Counted from the stretch's first letter, positions 46,905 through 57,455 are shown. The stretch is 64,000 bases of DNA from Streptomyces sp. SAT1 (GCF_001654495.1 NZ_CP015849.1:6365001-6429000), one strand, 5' to 3'. A program made the numbers and translations. Notes: a model not told the origin generated them from the letters alone.

Positions 46905-48332
46905 CTACCCGCCGGGCGGCGGGGCCACCGGATCGTCCGTGCTCTCCGCGTGCTGCACGGCCGCCAGGTCGGGCCGCCGGCCGGTCAGCAGCAGCCCGGC
47001 CAGGACCACGACGCCGATGCCGAGCCACACGAACCCCAGCCGCTGCGCCGCGATGTCGGCGTTCACCACCACGTACGCCAGGATCGCGAAGCCGATCGCG
47101 GGTGCGATCAGATGCCGCCAGAAGTCGCGGCTGCGCCGCCGGACCAGATAGTGCACGACCACGGACACGTGCAGCACCAGGAACGTCGTCAGGGCACCGA
47201 AGTTGACCAGGCTGCTGAGCAGGGTCACCCCGTCGTCGCGGGAGTTCATGTAGAGGCCCAGCGCCAGCGAGACGGCGGCCGTGAGCAGGGTCGCGTTCAC
47301 CGGCACCCGGTGGCGCGGGTGCACCTTGGCCAGGAACGCGGGCAGTTGGCGGTCCCGGGCCATCGCGTACAGCAGGCGCGAGGTCGCGGCCTGCGCCACC
47401 AGCGAGTTGGCGAAGCCCCAGGCCACCGCGGTGGCGGCGGCGGTCAGCGTGGCCAGCCACTCGCCGGAGGCGACCCGGGCCGCGTCGTAGAAGGCGGTGC
47501 CGCCGGGATCGCCCTCGGTGAGCAGCCGGTCCGGTGCGGGCACCAGCAGCGACGCCAGCCAGGTCTGGACGATGAACAGGGCGCCCGCCAGCACCAGCGC
47601 CGCCACCATCGAACGGCCGATGGCGCGGGCCGAGTCCTTGTTCTCCTCGGCGAGCGTCGAGATGCCGTCGAAGCCGAGGAAGCTCAGCACGGCAACGGAG
47701 ACGGCCCCGAAGACCAGCGACCAGGAGAAGGTGTGCCCGTTGTAGACCGCCGTGAAGTCGAAGCCCCGGCCCTTGCCCTGGGCCAGGGCGATCACACCGA
47801 TCACCAGGAAGACGGCCAGCACCACGAGTTCGGCGAGCAGCATCAGCTTGTTGACCCGCGCGGTCATCCGGATGCCGGTGTAGTTGACCGCGGTGTTGAG
47901 CAGCACGAAGCCTGTCAGCCACAGCCACACGGGGACGGCCGGGACCAGCGAGTTCATGGCGATCCCGGCGATCAGGTACAGCAGGCCGGGCACCAGGACG
48001 TAGTCGAGGAGGATCATCCAGCCGGAGAGGAAGCCGACCGGGGCGGCGATCCCGCGGCCCGCGTAGGCGTAGACCGAGCCGGACATCGGGAACGCCTTCG
48101 CCATCTGCGCGTACGACAGGGCCGTGAACATCATCGCCACCATGCCGACCGCGTAGGTCAGGGCGACCATGCCGCCCGAGCTCTGGAAGACGCTGCCGAA
48201 GATCCCGAAGGGTGCGATGGGCACCATGAAGACCAGGCCGTAGACGAGCAGGTCCTTGAAGCCCAGCGAGCGGTGCAGTTCCTGCCGGTAGCCGTAGCTC
48301 TCCAGCGTGCCGGAAGCCGGTGGTTCGGACAT
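46905..48332 (-). CDS. APC-family amino acid/amine permease
   Basis: A 475-residue transporter with 12 predicted helices. The first helix region (GFKDLLVYGLVFMVPIAPF) and the SFLGFDGISTLAEE segment are typical of amino-acid/polyamine/organocation permeases with sodium- or proton-driven uptake. ATG at 48332 follows GAGGAG. Sitting 96 bases before the acetamidase gene in the same direction, it may import the amide or its parent amine. The substrate is not certain. Confidence 0.92.
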   Translation of the reverse strand: MSEPPASGTLESYGYRQELHRSLGFKDLLVYGLVFMVPIAPFGIFGSVFQSSGGMVALTYAVGMVAMMFTALSYAQMAKAFPMSGSVYAYAGRGIAAPVGFLSGWMILLDYVLVPGLLYLIAGIAMNSLVPAVPVWLWLTGFVLLNTAVNYTGIRMTARVNKLMLLAELVVLAVFLVIGVIALAQGKGRGFDFTAVYNGHTFSWSLVFGAVSVAVLSFLGFDGISTLAEENKDSARAIGRSMVAALVLAGALFIVQTWLASLLVPAPDRLLTEGDPGGTAFYDAARVASGEWLATLTAAATAVAWGFANSLVAQAATSRLLYAMARDRQLPAFLAKVHPRHRVPVNATLLTAAVSLALGLYMNSRDDGVTLLSSLVNFGALTTFLVLHVSVVVHYLVRRRSRDFWRHLIAPAIGFAILAYVVVNADIAAQRLGFVWLGIGVVVLAGLLLTGRRPDLAAVQHAESTDDPVAPPPGG

Positions 48333-48390
48333 CAGGTTCTCCTCACTGCGGGGTGCCCGCGCGTCGCGGGGAGAGCGTACGGCCAGTTAT

Positions 48391-48402
48391 TTCCAGATGG
48401 AA
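48391..48402. promoter_or_regulatory. Palindrome upstream of the permease gene
   Basis: TTCCAGATGGAA, extended imperfectly to TATTTCC/GGAAGTA, lies about 60 bases upstream of the permease start. It is a candidate operator for the permease-acetamidase unit, perhaps for the MarR protein nearby. Confidence 0.45.
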
Positions 48403-48451
48403 GTATCTCGGCGGAGTCAGGTGATGGAACCCCGGCACCGCGGGAGACGGG

Positions 48452-49717
48452 TCAGGGGCCCCCGGGGCGGAACGAGGTCACCACGCGCAGGTCGGGGCCG
48501 TCCGCGCGGGCCAGATGCAGGGCGGCCCGTGGCGGTCCCTGCGGCGCCGCGCGCCACGCCTCGCGCGGGCCCGGCCCCCGCGCGGCCAGCAGACGCCGTA
48601 CGGCCGCGGGCAGAGCGGCGTCCGCCCGCAGGGCGCGGCCCGCGGCGAGCGCGGCGACCAGGTGCACGCCGTCGTAGAGGCCGCGCGCGTAGGAGTCCAG
48701 CACCGGAGCAGTCGGGCCGAGCAGGGCGCGGTGCCGCTCGGTCAGGGCGAGCGCGCGGTCGTCGGCCAGCGAGGCGAAGGAGTCCATGCAGGAGTACAGG
48801 CCGCCGGTGTCGTCGCCGCCGCAGGCCAGCAGGCCGTTCTCCTCCAGCGCCCCGGACAGCCGCACCAGCCGGCGGTCGAGACCGCTGTGCCGCAGCCCCC
48901 GGTTGAACGCCACCAGATCCCGCCCGATCAGACTCACCAGGACCGCCTGGACCCGGTGCGCGCGCAGCTCCTCCACCAGGCGCCCCAGCGCCCGGTCCAC
49001 CTGCCCCAGCGGCACCCGGTGCTCCAGCACCACCCGCGCGTGGCACCCGGCCGCGGCGTCACGGGCGGCCCGGTGCACGGCCCGCGGCCAGATGTAGTCG
49101 TTGCCCACCAGCGCCCAGCGGCGCACCTGGTGACGTTCGGTCAGAAACCCTATAGCTTCGGTCAGTTGCTCCCCGGGGCCGACGCCGGTGCAGGCCACGC
49201 CCGGCAGCCTGGCGCCTCCCTCGTGCGGCGGGGTGAAGACATACGGCACCCGGCCGCTCACCACCGCCTCGACGGCGCGATGGACATCGCTGGAGTGGAA
49301 GCCGGCCACCGCGTCCACCGCCCCCGCGCCGACCAGTCCCGCCACCTGCGCGGCGACCGCGGCCGGGGCCCGGCCGCCGTCCACCAGGTCCATCCGGTGT
49401 TCTGCACACGGATCGGCACGGACCCGCCCCCGGCGGGCGCCCCGTCCTGACCCGGCGGGCCGGGCATCCGCCGGCCCCTCGGCCCGCCGCGCCCGCGCCG
49501 CCGTCCCAAGGCCCCCGGGCCCGGCCGCGATCCCGCCCGCCGCGTTGATCTCGTGCGCCGCCAGCACGGCCGCGTCCAGCGCGGACGGCCCGATCAGGCC
49601 CAGCGCCCCGGACTGCGGCACCACCAGGCAGAGCCGGAACGCCGCCGCGTCACCCGGCGCGTACAGCGCGTCGAGCGGCTCGATCAGCCGCGCCTGGAGG
49701 TTCACGCCGTAGTCCAC
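48452..49717 (-). CDS. AmiC/branched-chain-type ligand-binding protein without signal peptide
   Basis: A 421-residue periplasmic-binding-protein fold (type I) similar to AmiC, UrtA and FmdD sensors: LCLVVPQSGALGLIGPS near the N-terminus, AHEINAAGG, AGFHSSDVHRAV, and the hinge region VGNDYIWPRAV. There is no signal peptide or lipobox, so a cytosolic sensor role like AmiC is favoured over transport. A stretch of about 43 Ala/Arg/Gly-rich residues (about 64-107) interrupts the first lobe between GGI and RMDLVDGG, unlike the family. The start is uncertain: GTG at 49717 is chosen. It is divergent from the MarR gene. Confidence 0.75.
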   Translation of the reverse strand: MDYGVNLQARLIEPLDALYAPGDAAAFRLCLVVPQSGALGLIGPSALDAAVLAAHEINAAGGIAAGPGGLGTAARARRAEGPADARPAGSGRGARRGRVRADPCAEHRMDLVDGGRAPAAVAAQVAGLVGAGAVDAVAGFHSSDVHRAVEAVVSGRVPYVFTPPHEGGARLPGVACTGVGPGEQLTEAIGFLTERHQVRRWALVGNDYIWPRAVHRAARDAAAGCHARVVLEHRVPLGQVDRALGRLVEELRAHRVQAVLVSLIGRDLVAFNRGLRHSGLDRRLVRLSGALEENGLLACGGDDTGGLYSCMDSFASLADDRALALTERHRALLGPTAPVLDSYARGLYDGVHLVAALAAGRALRADAALPAAVRRLLAARGPGPREAWRAAPQGPPRAALHLARADGPDLRVVTSFRPGGP

Positions 49718-49758
49718 GCCGCGAGTATGCTCCAGGAAGCGGCGGACGGAGGAGGTGA

Positions 49759-50298
49759 GTGCGCGTGGGGAGCGTACGGCCGGACCCCGTCGCAGACACC
49801 GCACCGCCCCCGGCCCCCGCGGCGGCGACCGCGCCGGGCCTCCCGGCGCCGCACGGCCTCCTGGCCGCCCGCACCGGCGGGCCCCCGCTCGTGGAGATCC
49901 TCACCCTCGCCCAGCGGCGGCTCGTGCAGGGGCTGGCCGCCGTGCTCGACGAGGAGCAGTGCACCGTCGACCAGTGGCGCGTCCTGCGCGCCCTCGCCGA
50001 CGACGCGGGCCGCCCCATGGGCGAGCTGTCGCACGGACTGCTCATCCCGCACGCCTCCCTGACCCGCCTGGTGGACGCGCTCGCCGACGACGGCTGGGTC
50101 TACCGCAGGCAGTCCGACACCGACCGGCGCAGCATCCGCGTCCACCTCTCCCGGCGCGGCCGGGACCGGCTCACCCGGCTCGACGCACTCGCCGCCGCCC
50201 ACGAGTCGGCGCTGCGCGCCGCGGCGGGCACCGGTGGCGCGGACGGCCTCGGCGCCCTGGTGGCCCATCTCGCGGCGGACCCCGGCGCCCGCGCCTGA
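49759..50298 (+). CDS. MarR-family transcriptional regulator
   Basis: A 179-residue winged-helix regulator with a MarR core at about 50-165: ELSHGLLIPHASLTRLVDALADDGWVYR (helix-turn-helix, partly given here as HASLTRLVDALADDG) and the wing DTDRRSIRVHLSRRG. The first 40 residues are Pro/Ala-rich. A strong site GGAGGAGGTGA precedes several possible GTGs (49755, 49759, 49765). It is divergent from the AmiC-like gene across only 41 bp, so it may control the amide gene group. Confidence 0.88.
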   Translation: MRVGSVRPDPVADTAPPPAPAAATAPGLPAPHGLLAARTGGPPLVEILTLAQRRLVQGLAAVLDEEQCTVDQWRVLRALADDAGRPMGELSHGLLIPHASLTRLVDALADDGWVYRRQSDTDRRSIRVHLSRRGRDRLTRLDALAAAHESALRAAAGTGGADGLGALVAHLAADPGARA

Positions 50299-50327
50299 CA
50301 CCGGCCGCCCGTGCCGTCGGTCCCGAC

Positions 50328-50368
50328 GCGGACGTTTCCGGCGCGGACGTTCATTCTGCGCGGACGTT
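50328..50368. repeat. Three direct repeats upstream of the conservon
   Basis: GCGGACGTT occurs at 50328-50336, 50343-50351 and 50360-50368, spaced 15 and 17 bp start to start. It lies in the 288-base gap before the conservon, about 220 bases from cvnA. Such phased repeats can be regulator sites; none is known to me with this sequence. Confidence 0.6.
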
Positions 50369-50586
50369 TTTTCGGTCGGCCGTACGACGCCTCATACCAG
50401 AGCGGGACGCTCGGCGGGGGATTTTGGCGACTGCTCATCGCACATGATGCCTTGGTGACTACTGTGAGTGTCCACCGGACGACGTAGCGGCGCTCTCCAG
50501 GGCCCGGCCGTCCGGCACAGCGATGGCGTATGCCCGCTCGCGTCTCCCGCGCGAGCGCACAGGCCCGGACCCAGTACGAGGAACAG

Positions 50587-52530
50587 ATGTCTCACCTCCG
50601 CGCACCGGCCGCCCGCGCAGATCACCGCGAGGGCGGCGGACGGCACGGGCGGCCGGTGGCCCGCACCGTCCCCTCGCTGCCCGAGACCCGCATACGGCCC
50701 CAACTGCTGCGGCTGGCCGTGCTGCCGCCCCTCGCGGTGGCGCTCGGCGCGGGCGCGGCCGTGCTCTTCACGGTGCGCTCCACCGGCGCCCGCCCCGGCC
50801 TCGCCCTGTGGGCGGTGCTCGCGGGCGCGCTGGCGGTCACGGCCGCGGGCATCGTGACCGGCGCCGTCGCCGCCGGGCGCGCGGCCGCCTCCGTGCACGA
50901 GCGGCTGGACGCGCTGCGCCGCGGCACCGCGCACCGCGAGGCCGAACTGAGCGCGCTCGTCGAGGCGTTGCGGCACGGCGAGACCCTGCCCCCGCGCACT
51001 CCGCCCGGCGGCGCCCCCGGCGACGCCGACGGGTTCGAGCTGCTCGCCGCCGACCTGGCCCGCGCCCACGAGGGGGCGGTCGACGCCGTCGTGCGGGCCG
51101 CCCGGCTCTCCGGCCGCGACGGCAGCGAGCAGAAGCTGGAGGTCTTCCTCAACCTCGCCCGGCGCCTCCAGTCCCTGGTGCACCGCGAGATCTCCATCCT
51201 CGACGAGCTGGAGAACGAGATCGAGGACCCCGACCTGCTCAAGGGCCTCTTCCACGTCGACCACCTCGCCACCCGCATCCGCCGCCACGCCGAGAACCTC
51301 GCCGTCCTCGGCGGCGCCGTCTCCCGGCGCCAGTGGAGCCACCCCGTCTCCATGACCGAGGTGCTGCGCTCGGCCATCGCGGAGGTCGAGCAGTACTCGC
51401 GGGTGAAGCTCGTCCCGCCCGTCGACGGCCGGCTGCGCGGCCACGCCGTCGCCGACGTCATCCATCTGCTGGCCGAACTCGTCGAGAACGCCACGGTGTT
51501 CTCCGCCCCGAACACCCAAGTGCTGCTGCGCGCGGGCCTGGTGACCTCGGGACTGGCCGTGGAGGTGGAGGACCGGGGCCTCGGCATGCCGGTCGGCGAA
51601 CAGGTCCGGATGAACACCCTGCTCGCCGACCCGGACCAGGCCGACGTGGCCGGACTGCTCGCGGACGGTCGCATCGGGCTGTTCGTCGTCTCCCAACTGG
51701 CCAAGCGGCACGGCATCGACGTCCGGTTGCAGACCAACATCTACGGCGGCGTGCAGGCGGTGCTCGTGGTGCCGCAGGCCCTGCTCGGACCCGAGCCGGG
51801 CATCGGGTCCGGCACCGGGGCCCGGTCCGGAGCGGGGTCGGGAGCGCGGGCCGGGGGAGCCGGTGCGGTCGGTACCGCCCCCTGCGCCGGTACCCAGGAC
51901 TCGGCGAGGGACGGCGTCCCTGCCGCCCCCGCCACCTCTGCCGGCTGCGGAACCCCCGGCGCCCCCGACACCCTCGGCGCCCCCGACACCCCCGGCGCCC
52001 ACCCGCAGGCCCCGGCGCGCGACGGCGGCGTACCCGCTCTGCCTGCCGTGGCCGCCGAGCCCGCCGCGGGCGGGGGTCCCGGACCGGCCGGGGACGGCAC
52101 CCACGCTGCCGCCGGGCCGTACGCCGAACCGGCCGTGCCCTCCCACCACCAGGAGCCCGCGCCCCTGCCGCGACGCGGTGACCGGCACGGCCGGGCGAAC
52201 CCGGCGGAGGCCGCCCCCGGCATCCGGCCGCACGACCGGGCCGCCGTGGCGGCGAACGCCGGTGTCCTGCCCGTACCGCGCGTCGACGTGGTGCGCGGCG
52301 TCATGGAGCCGCCCAGCCTGCCCCGGCGCCGCGCCCAGCAGCACATCGCGCCCCAGCTGCGCGGCGGCCCCGCGCCCCGCCAGGACAGCGACGACACCGT
52401 GGGCCACGATCCCGGTCTGATGGCCGCCTTCCAGCGCGGGATCGGGCTCGCCGAGGGCCGCCAGCGCCAGGACGCGTCCCCGGAGCCGGCCGAGGCCGCG
52501 CACCACGACGGGAGCGCGCCCGCCGGATGA
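50587..52530 (+). CDS. cvnA: Conservon sensor-kinase-like ATP-binding protein CvnA
   Basis: A 647-residue membrane protein. Two hydrophobic helices at about 38-95 are followed by a HAMP-like and helical segment (EDPDLLKGLFHVDHLATRIRR, given partly: LLKGLFHVDHL), then a histidine-kinase-type ATPase (N-box LLAELVENATVFSAP, G-box DRGLGMP). A long Pro/Ala/Gly-rich tail starts at about residue 400. This is the CvnA type that heads streptomycete conservons and acts like a receptor for a small G-protein system. ATG 50587 with GAGGA is favoured over ATG 50530. Confidence 0.9.
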   Translation: MSHLRAPAARADHREGGGRHGRPVARTVPSLPETRIRPQLLRLAVLPPLAVALGAGAAVLFTVRSTGARPGLALWAVLAGALAVTAAGIVTGAVAAGRAAASVHERLDALRRGTAHREAELSALVEALRHGETLPPRTPPGGAPGDADGFELLAADLARAHEGAVDAVVRAARLSGRDGSEQKLEVFLNLARRLQSLVHREISILDELENEIEDPDLLKGLFHVDHLATRIRRHAENLAVLGGAVSRRQWSHPVSMTEVLRSAIAEVEQYSRVKLVPPVDGRLRGHAVADVIHLLAELVENATVFSAPNTQVLLRAGLVTSGLAVEVEDRGLGMPVGEQVRMNTLLADPDQADVAGLLADGRIGLFVVSQLAKRHGIDVRLQTNIYGGVQAVLVVPQALLGPEPGIGSGTGARSGAGSGARAGGAGAVGTAPCAGTQDSARDGVPAAPATSAGCGTPGAPDTLGAPDTPGAHPQAPARDGGVPALPAVAAEPAAGGGPGPAGDGTHAAAGPYAEPAVPSHHQEPAPLPRRGDRHGRANPAEAAPGIRPHDRAAVAANAGVLPVPRVDVVRGVMEPPSLPRRRAQQHIAPQLRGGPAPRQDSDDTVGHDPGLMAAFQRGIGLAEGRQRQDASPEPAEAAHHDGSAPAG

Positions 52531-52649
52531 CCCGCACGACCGCCCCCGCCCACCCGCACACCTCCGTCCCGACCCCCACTCGTCCCCCCGCCTGCGCCCC
52601 CACCTGCGGCGCGCCCCCGGACCTTCGTACCCCAAGGAGTCGATCCACC

Positions 52650-53084
52650 ATGGCGAGCGATGCGCCGACCGGCCATGTTTCCGACCTCGACTGGCTGATG
52701 AGCGGCCTCGTGCAGCGCGTACCGCACACGACCAGCGCGGTCCTGCTGTCCTGCGACGGACTGGTGAAGTCCGTGCACGGCCTCGACCCCGACAGCGCCG
52801 ACCACATGGCCGCGCTGGCCTCCGGCCTGTACTCCCTCGGCCGCAGCGCCGGTATCCGCTTCGGCGACGGCGGCGACGTGCGGCAGGTCGTCGTCGAACT
52901 CGACTCGACCCTGCTGTTCGTCAGCACCGCGGGTTCCGGCACCTGTCTCGCCGTGCTCGCGGGCCGCGAGGCCGACGCGGCGGTGCTCGGCTACGAGATG
53001 GCGATGCTGGTCAAGAGCGTCCGCCCGTACCTCGTGACCGCGCCCCGGCAGCACACCGCCGAACCCCCGGCGCTGCGGCCTTGA
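52650..53084 (+). CDS. cvnB: Conservon roadblock/LC7 protein CvnB
   Basis: A 144-residue roadblock/LC7 domain protein (DLDWLMSGLVQRVPHTTSAVLLS, given partly: DLDWLMSGLVQRV near the start). The family binds and regulates small GTPases such as the partner CvnD. It follows cvnA after about 120 bases and has AAGGAG before the ATG. It overlaps the cvnC TTG start by one codon less one base (TTGA). Order A-B-C-D is the canonical conservon order. Confidence 0.93.
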   Translation: MASDAPTGHVSDLDWLMSGLVQRVPHTTSAVLLSCDGLVKSVHGLDPDSADHMAALASGLYSLGRSAGIRFGDGGDVRQVVVELDSTLLFVSTAGSGTCLAVLAGREADAAVLGYEMAMLVKSVRPYLVTAPRQHTAEPPALRP

Positions 53085-53458
53085 GCGCGGCGGTGACCGG
53101 CGACGGGCCCTGGCTCGACGACGCGGCCGGGCGGCTGGTGCGCCCTTTCACGGTCAGCAACGGCCGCACCCGGCCCACCATCGCCTTCGACCTGATGTCC
53201 CAGGTGATGGCGACCGGGGTGACGCCGCTCGGGTACCTCGGACCCGAGCACGGCGAGGCACTCGACCTGTGCCTGGCCCCGGTCTCGGTGGCCGAGGTGG
53301 CCGCGCACCTGAGGCTGCCCGCGGCGGTGGCCAAGGTGCTGCTGGCCGATCTCGTCGACTGCGGCGCCCTGACCACCAAACCGCCCGTCACCCCCCACCT
53401 TCCCACCGACCGGGCCCTACTGGAGGCAGTGCTCGATGGACTACGACGACAGCTCTGA
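53081..53458 (+). CDS. cvnC: Conservon DUF742 protein CvnC
   Basis: A 125-residue DUF742 protein with a winged-helix-like core: RLVRPFTVSNGRT near residue 18 and VAEVAAHLRLPAAVAKVLLADL (partly shown) at about 70-85. Conservon CvnC proteins associate with CvnA, CvnB and CvnD at the membrane. The TTG at 53081 overlaps the cvnB stop; a GTG at 53093 would also work. It overlaps cvnD by 23 bases. Confidence 0.92.
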   Translation: MSAAVTGDGPWLDDAAGRLVRPFTVSNGRTRPTIAFDLMSQVMATGVTPLGYLGPEHGEALDLCLAPVSVAEVAAHLRLPAAVAKVLLADLVDCGALTTKPPVTPHLPTDRALLEAVLDGLRRQL

Positions 53459-54134
53459 CCACGGCGACGGCCCCGCGGGCCACGACGGCGGCACGGCGAC
53501 CCACCACCCGTACACGGGCCCCCCGACGCCTCCCGCCTGCGACGACGGCCCCGCCGACCCCTTCCCCACCGCGCTGAAGATCCTGGTGGCGGGCGGGTTC
53601 GGCGTGGGCAAGACGACCTTCGTCGGCGCGGTGAGCGAGATCGCGCCGCTCAGCACGGAGGAACTGCTCACCACGGCCGGCGCTGACACCGACAGCCTCG
53701 ACGGCATCGAGAACAAGGTCGAGACGACCGTCGCGATGGACTTCGGCCGGATCACCCTGGACGCGGAGCACGTCCTGTACCTGTTCGGCACCCCCGGACA
53801 GGAGCGGTTCTGGTTCATGTGGGACGAGCTGTCGGAGGGCGCCCTCGGCGCGGTCATCCTCGCCGACACCCGCCGCCTGGGGGAGTGCTTCGCCGCCGTC
53901 GACTTCTTCGAGCAGCGCGGCCTCGCCTTCATCGTCGCCGTCAACGAGTTCGACGGCGCCCACCGCTACCGCCTGGACGACATCCGCTCCGCGCTCGACC
54001 TCGCCGAGGAGATCCCCGTGGTGCGCTGCGACGCCCGTATCTCCAGCTCGGGCGTCCAGACCCTGCTGACCCTCGTACGGCACCTCATCGCCCACGCGTC
54101 CGCACCGGAGCCCAGCCACGGCGCCCACCTGTGA
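53436..54134 (+). CDS. cvnD: Conservon small GTPase CvnD
   Basis: A 232-residue Ras-like GTPase of the ATP/GTP-binding conservon family. The P-loop GGFGVGKTTFVGA starts at about residue 53, FGTPGQERFWFMW is the switch II region and VAVNEFDG stands in place of the NKxD motif (Asn and Asp present, Lys replaced by Glu). An acidic, His-rich N-terminal extension of about 45 residues precedes it. ATG follows TGGAGG. It is the effector switch of the conservon. Confidence 0.93.
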   Translation: MDYDDSSDHGDGPAGHDGGTATHHPYTGPPTPPACDDGPADPFPTALKILVAGGFGVGKTTFVGAVSEIAPLSTEELLTTAGADTDSLDGIENKVETTVAMDFGRITLDAEHVLYLFGTPGQERFWFMWDELSEGALGAVILADTRRLGECFAAVDFFEQRGLAFIVAVNEFDGAHRYRLDDIRSALDLAEEIPVVRCDARISSSGVQTLLTLVRHLIAHASAPEPSHGAHL

Positions 54135-54158
54135 CCACCCGCCCGACCTCGCCGCTGT

Positions 54159-54203
54159 CCCGAACCCGCCACGGAGCCCTGCCCCGAACCCGCCACGGAG
54201 CCC
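54159..54203. repeat. 21-bp direct repeat in the cvnD-GAF gap
   Basis: The 21-base unit beginning CCCGAACCCGCC and ending GGAGCCC occurs at 54159-54179 and again at 54183-54203 without mismatch. It probably arose by slippage. Confidence 0.85.
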
Positions 54204-54239
54204 GTCCATGACACACGCCCACGACGCCGGAGCCCGGCG

Positions 54240-54914
54240 ATGACCTACGACCCGCCGCGCCCGGCCGGTCGGCTGCTGCTCACTCCCGAGGACCGGGAGG
54301 CACCCGCCCGTGCCCGGCGGCTGCGCCGGCTGGGCCTGGGCGAGCGCGCCGAACCGGCCCTCGACGCCTTCGCCGACCGGCTCGCCGGACGCACCCGGGC
54401 GCCGTACGCCATGGTCAACTTCCCCGGTGAGCACGGGCAGTTCTTCGCCGGACTGCACCGGCCGTCCCGGGACGTGCTGGACGTGGACGCCCCGGCACCG
54501 CACGGCCCGCCGCGCCCCGGCGACCCGGCGGCCGGAGCGGGAGCGTACCGGGAACTGGGCCGCCGCCTGACGCGCGACCAGGGCTTCTGCCCGCACGTGC
54601 TGGTGCGCGGCAAGGCGCTGGTGCTGGAGGACGTCCGCGACTACCCGCGGTTCGCGGGCAACGCGGTGGTCGACGAGTTCGGCATCCGCTCCTACCTCGG
54701 CGCGCCGCTGGTGGACAGCGCGGGCATGGTGCTGGGCACGGTGTGCGTCGTCGACGTCGAGCCGCGGCCGTGGGGCCGGGAGGGGCTGGACACCATCAAG
54801 GCGGCGGCGGCCGAACTGAGCGGGCGGCTGCGGCGCCGCGAGGCCGAGCGGAGCCCGGACGCCCCGGACGACCCGGACGCCCCGGGGCGCCCGGACGGTC
54901 CGCCGCCGGGCTGA
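54240..54914 (+). CDS. GAF-domain protein following the conservon
   Basis: A 224-residue cytosolic protein with one GAF sensory domain (about 30-195): FADRLAGRTRAPYAMVNF, then PHVLVRGKALVLEDVRDYPRF (partly: LVLEDVRDYPRF) and FGIRSYLGAPLVD. The C-terminal 25 residues are Asp/Pro-rich. It is in line with the conservon genes and probably works with them, as GAF proteins or cytochrome P450s do at other conservons. The ligand is unknown. Confidence 0.85.
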   Translation: MTYDPPRPAGRLLLTPEDREAPARARRLRRLGLGERAEPALDAFADRLAGRTRAPYAMVNFPGEHGQFFAGLHRPSRDVLDVDAPAPHGPPRPGDPAAGAGAYRELGRRLTRDQGFCPHVLVRGKALVLEDVRDYPRFAGNAVVDEFGIRSYLGAPLVDSAGMVLGTVCVVDVEPRPWGREGLDTIKAAAAELSGRLRRREAERSPDAPDDPDAPGRPDGPPPG

Positions 54915-55123
54915 ACCGGCCCGGGACCCGGGGGCACGGCCGTGTCGCGGGCCGTCTTCCGGACGGCGTGAAGGAAAGCTGTGGCCGTGGTTAAGAAATC
55001 CTCGATGGACCGGCGCACCCCGCGTACGGCAGATTGCCAGGTGATTCCACCCCCTCGTCCCGGATGCGGGTCCCTCCGGCGTGCGCCGGACCCGGACCGG
55101 GCTCGACCCACAGGAGCCGTAGC

Positions 55124-56152
55124 GTGAAGGCGCTGGTCAAGCAGAAGGCGGAGCCGGGGCTCTGGCTCACGGACGTGCCCGAGCCCGCCGTCGGACCCGG
55201 TGACGTACTGATCAAGGTCCTGCGGACCGGCATCTGCGGGACCGATCTGCACATCCGGGCGTGGGACGGCTGGGCACAGCAGGCGATCCGCACCCCGCTC
55301 ACGATCGGCCACGAGTTCGTCGGCGAGGTCGTCGCCACCGGCCGCGACGTCACCGAGATCAAGACCGGCGACCGGGTCAGCGGCGAGGGCCACCTCGTGT
55401 GCGGCAAGTGCCGCAACTGCCTGGCCGGGCGCCGCCATCTGTGCCGCGCCACGGTCGGCCTGGGGGTGGGCCGCGACGGCGCGTTCGCCGAGTACGTCGC
55501 CCTGCCCGCCGGGAACGTGTGGGTGCACCGCGTCCCCGTCGACCTCGACATCGCCGCGATCTTCGACCCGTTCGGCAACGCCGTGCACACCGCGCTGTCC
55601 TTCCCGCTGGTCGGCGAGGACGTGCTGATCACCGGCGCCGGGCCGATCGGCCTGATGGCGGCGGCCGTCGCCAAGCACGCGGGCGCCCGCAACGTCGTCA
55701 TCACCGACGTCAGCGAGGAGCGTCTCGAACTCGCCCGCAAGATAGGGGTCAGTCTCGCCCTCAACGTCGGCGGCGCCACCATCGCCGAGGGGCAGCGCGT
55801 GCTCGGCCTGCGCGAGGGCTTCGACATCGGCCTGGAGATGTCCGGGCGGCCCGAGGCGATGCGCGACATGATCGCCAACATGACGCACGGCGGCCGGATC
55901 GCCATGCTCGGCCTGCCCGCCCAGGAGTTCCCGGTCGACTGGGCCCGGATCGTCACCTCGATGATCACCGTCAAGGGCATCTACGGCCGCGAGATGTTCG
56001 AGACCTGGTACGCCATGTCGGTGCTGCTGGAGGGCGGCCTCGACCTCGCCCCGGTGATCACCGGCCGGTACGCCTGCACCGACTTCGAGGCCGCCTTCGA
56101 CGAGGCGGCCGGCGGCCGGGGCGGCAAGGTCATCCTGGACTGGACCGCGTAA
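55124..56152 (+). CDS. tdh: L-threonine 3-dehydrogenase
   Basis: A 342-residue zinc-dependent medium-chain dehydrogenase oxidising threonine to 2-amino-3-ketobutyrate with NAD+. Catalytic zinc residues are in GICGTDLH (Cys38) and GHEFVGE; the structural zinc loop is CGKCRNCLAGRRHLC; the nucleotide fold is GAGPIGLMAA. The length equals the E. coli enzyme. GTG at 55124 follows CAGGAG. It is paired with kbl downstream, the enzyme for the next step, so the assignment is firm. Confidence 0.96.
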   Translation: MKALVKQKAEPGLWLTDVPEPAVGPGDVLIKVLRTGICGTDLHIRAWDGWAQQAIRTPLTIGHEFVGEVVATGRDVTEIKTGDRVSGEGHLVCGKCRNCLAGRRHLCRATVGLGVGRDGAFAEYVALPAGNVWVHRVPVDLDIAAIFDPFGNAVHTALSFPLVGEDVLITGAGPIGLMAAAVAKHAGARNVVITDVSEERLELARKIGVSLALNVGGATIAEGQRVLGLREGFDIGLEMSGRPEAMRDMIANMTHGGRIAMLGLPAQEFPVDWARIVTSMITVKGIYGREMFETWYAMSVLLEGGLDLAPVITGRYACTDFEAAFDEAAGGRGGKVILDWTA

Positions 56153-56261
56153 CCCGCACCCGCCACCGCGCCCTTCGCGTCGGCGCAGGCCGTCCTGCCG
56201 GTCCTGCGCCTTCGGAGCGGGCAGTCCTTCGCCTTCAGGCAAGCATCCGAGGAGCTTTTCC

Positions 56262-57455
<1,194 letters not shown>

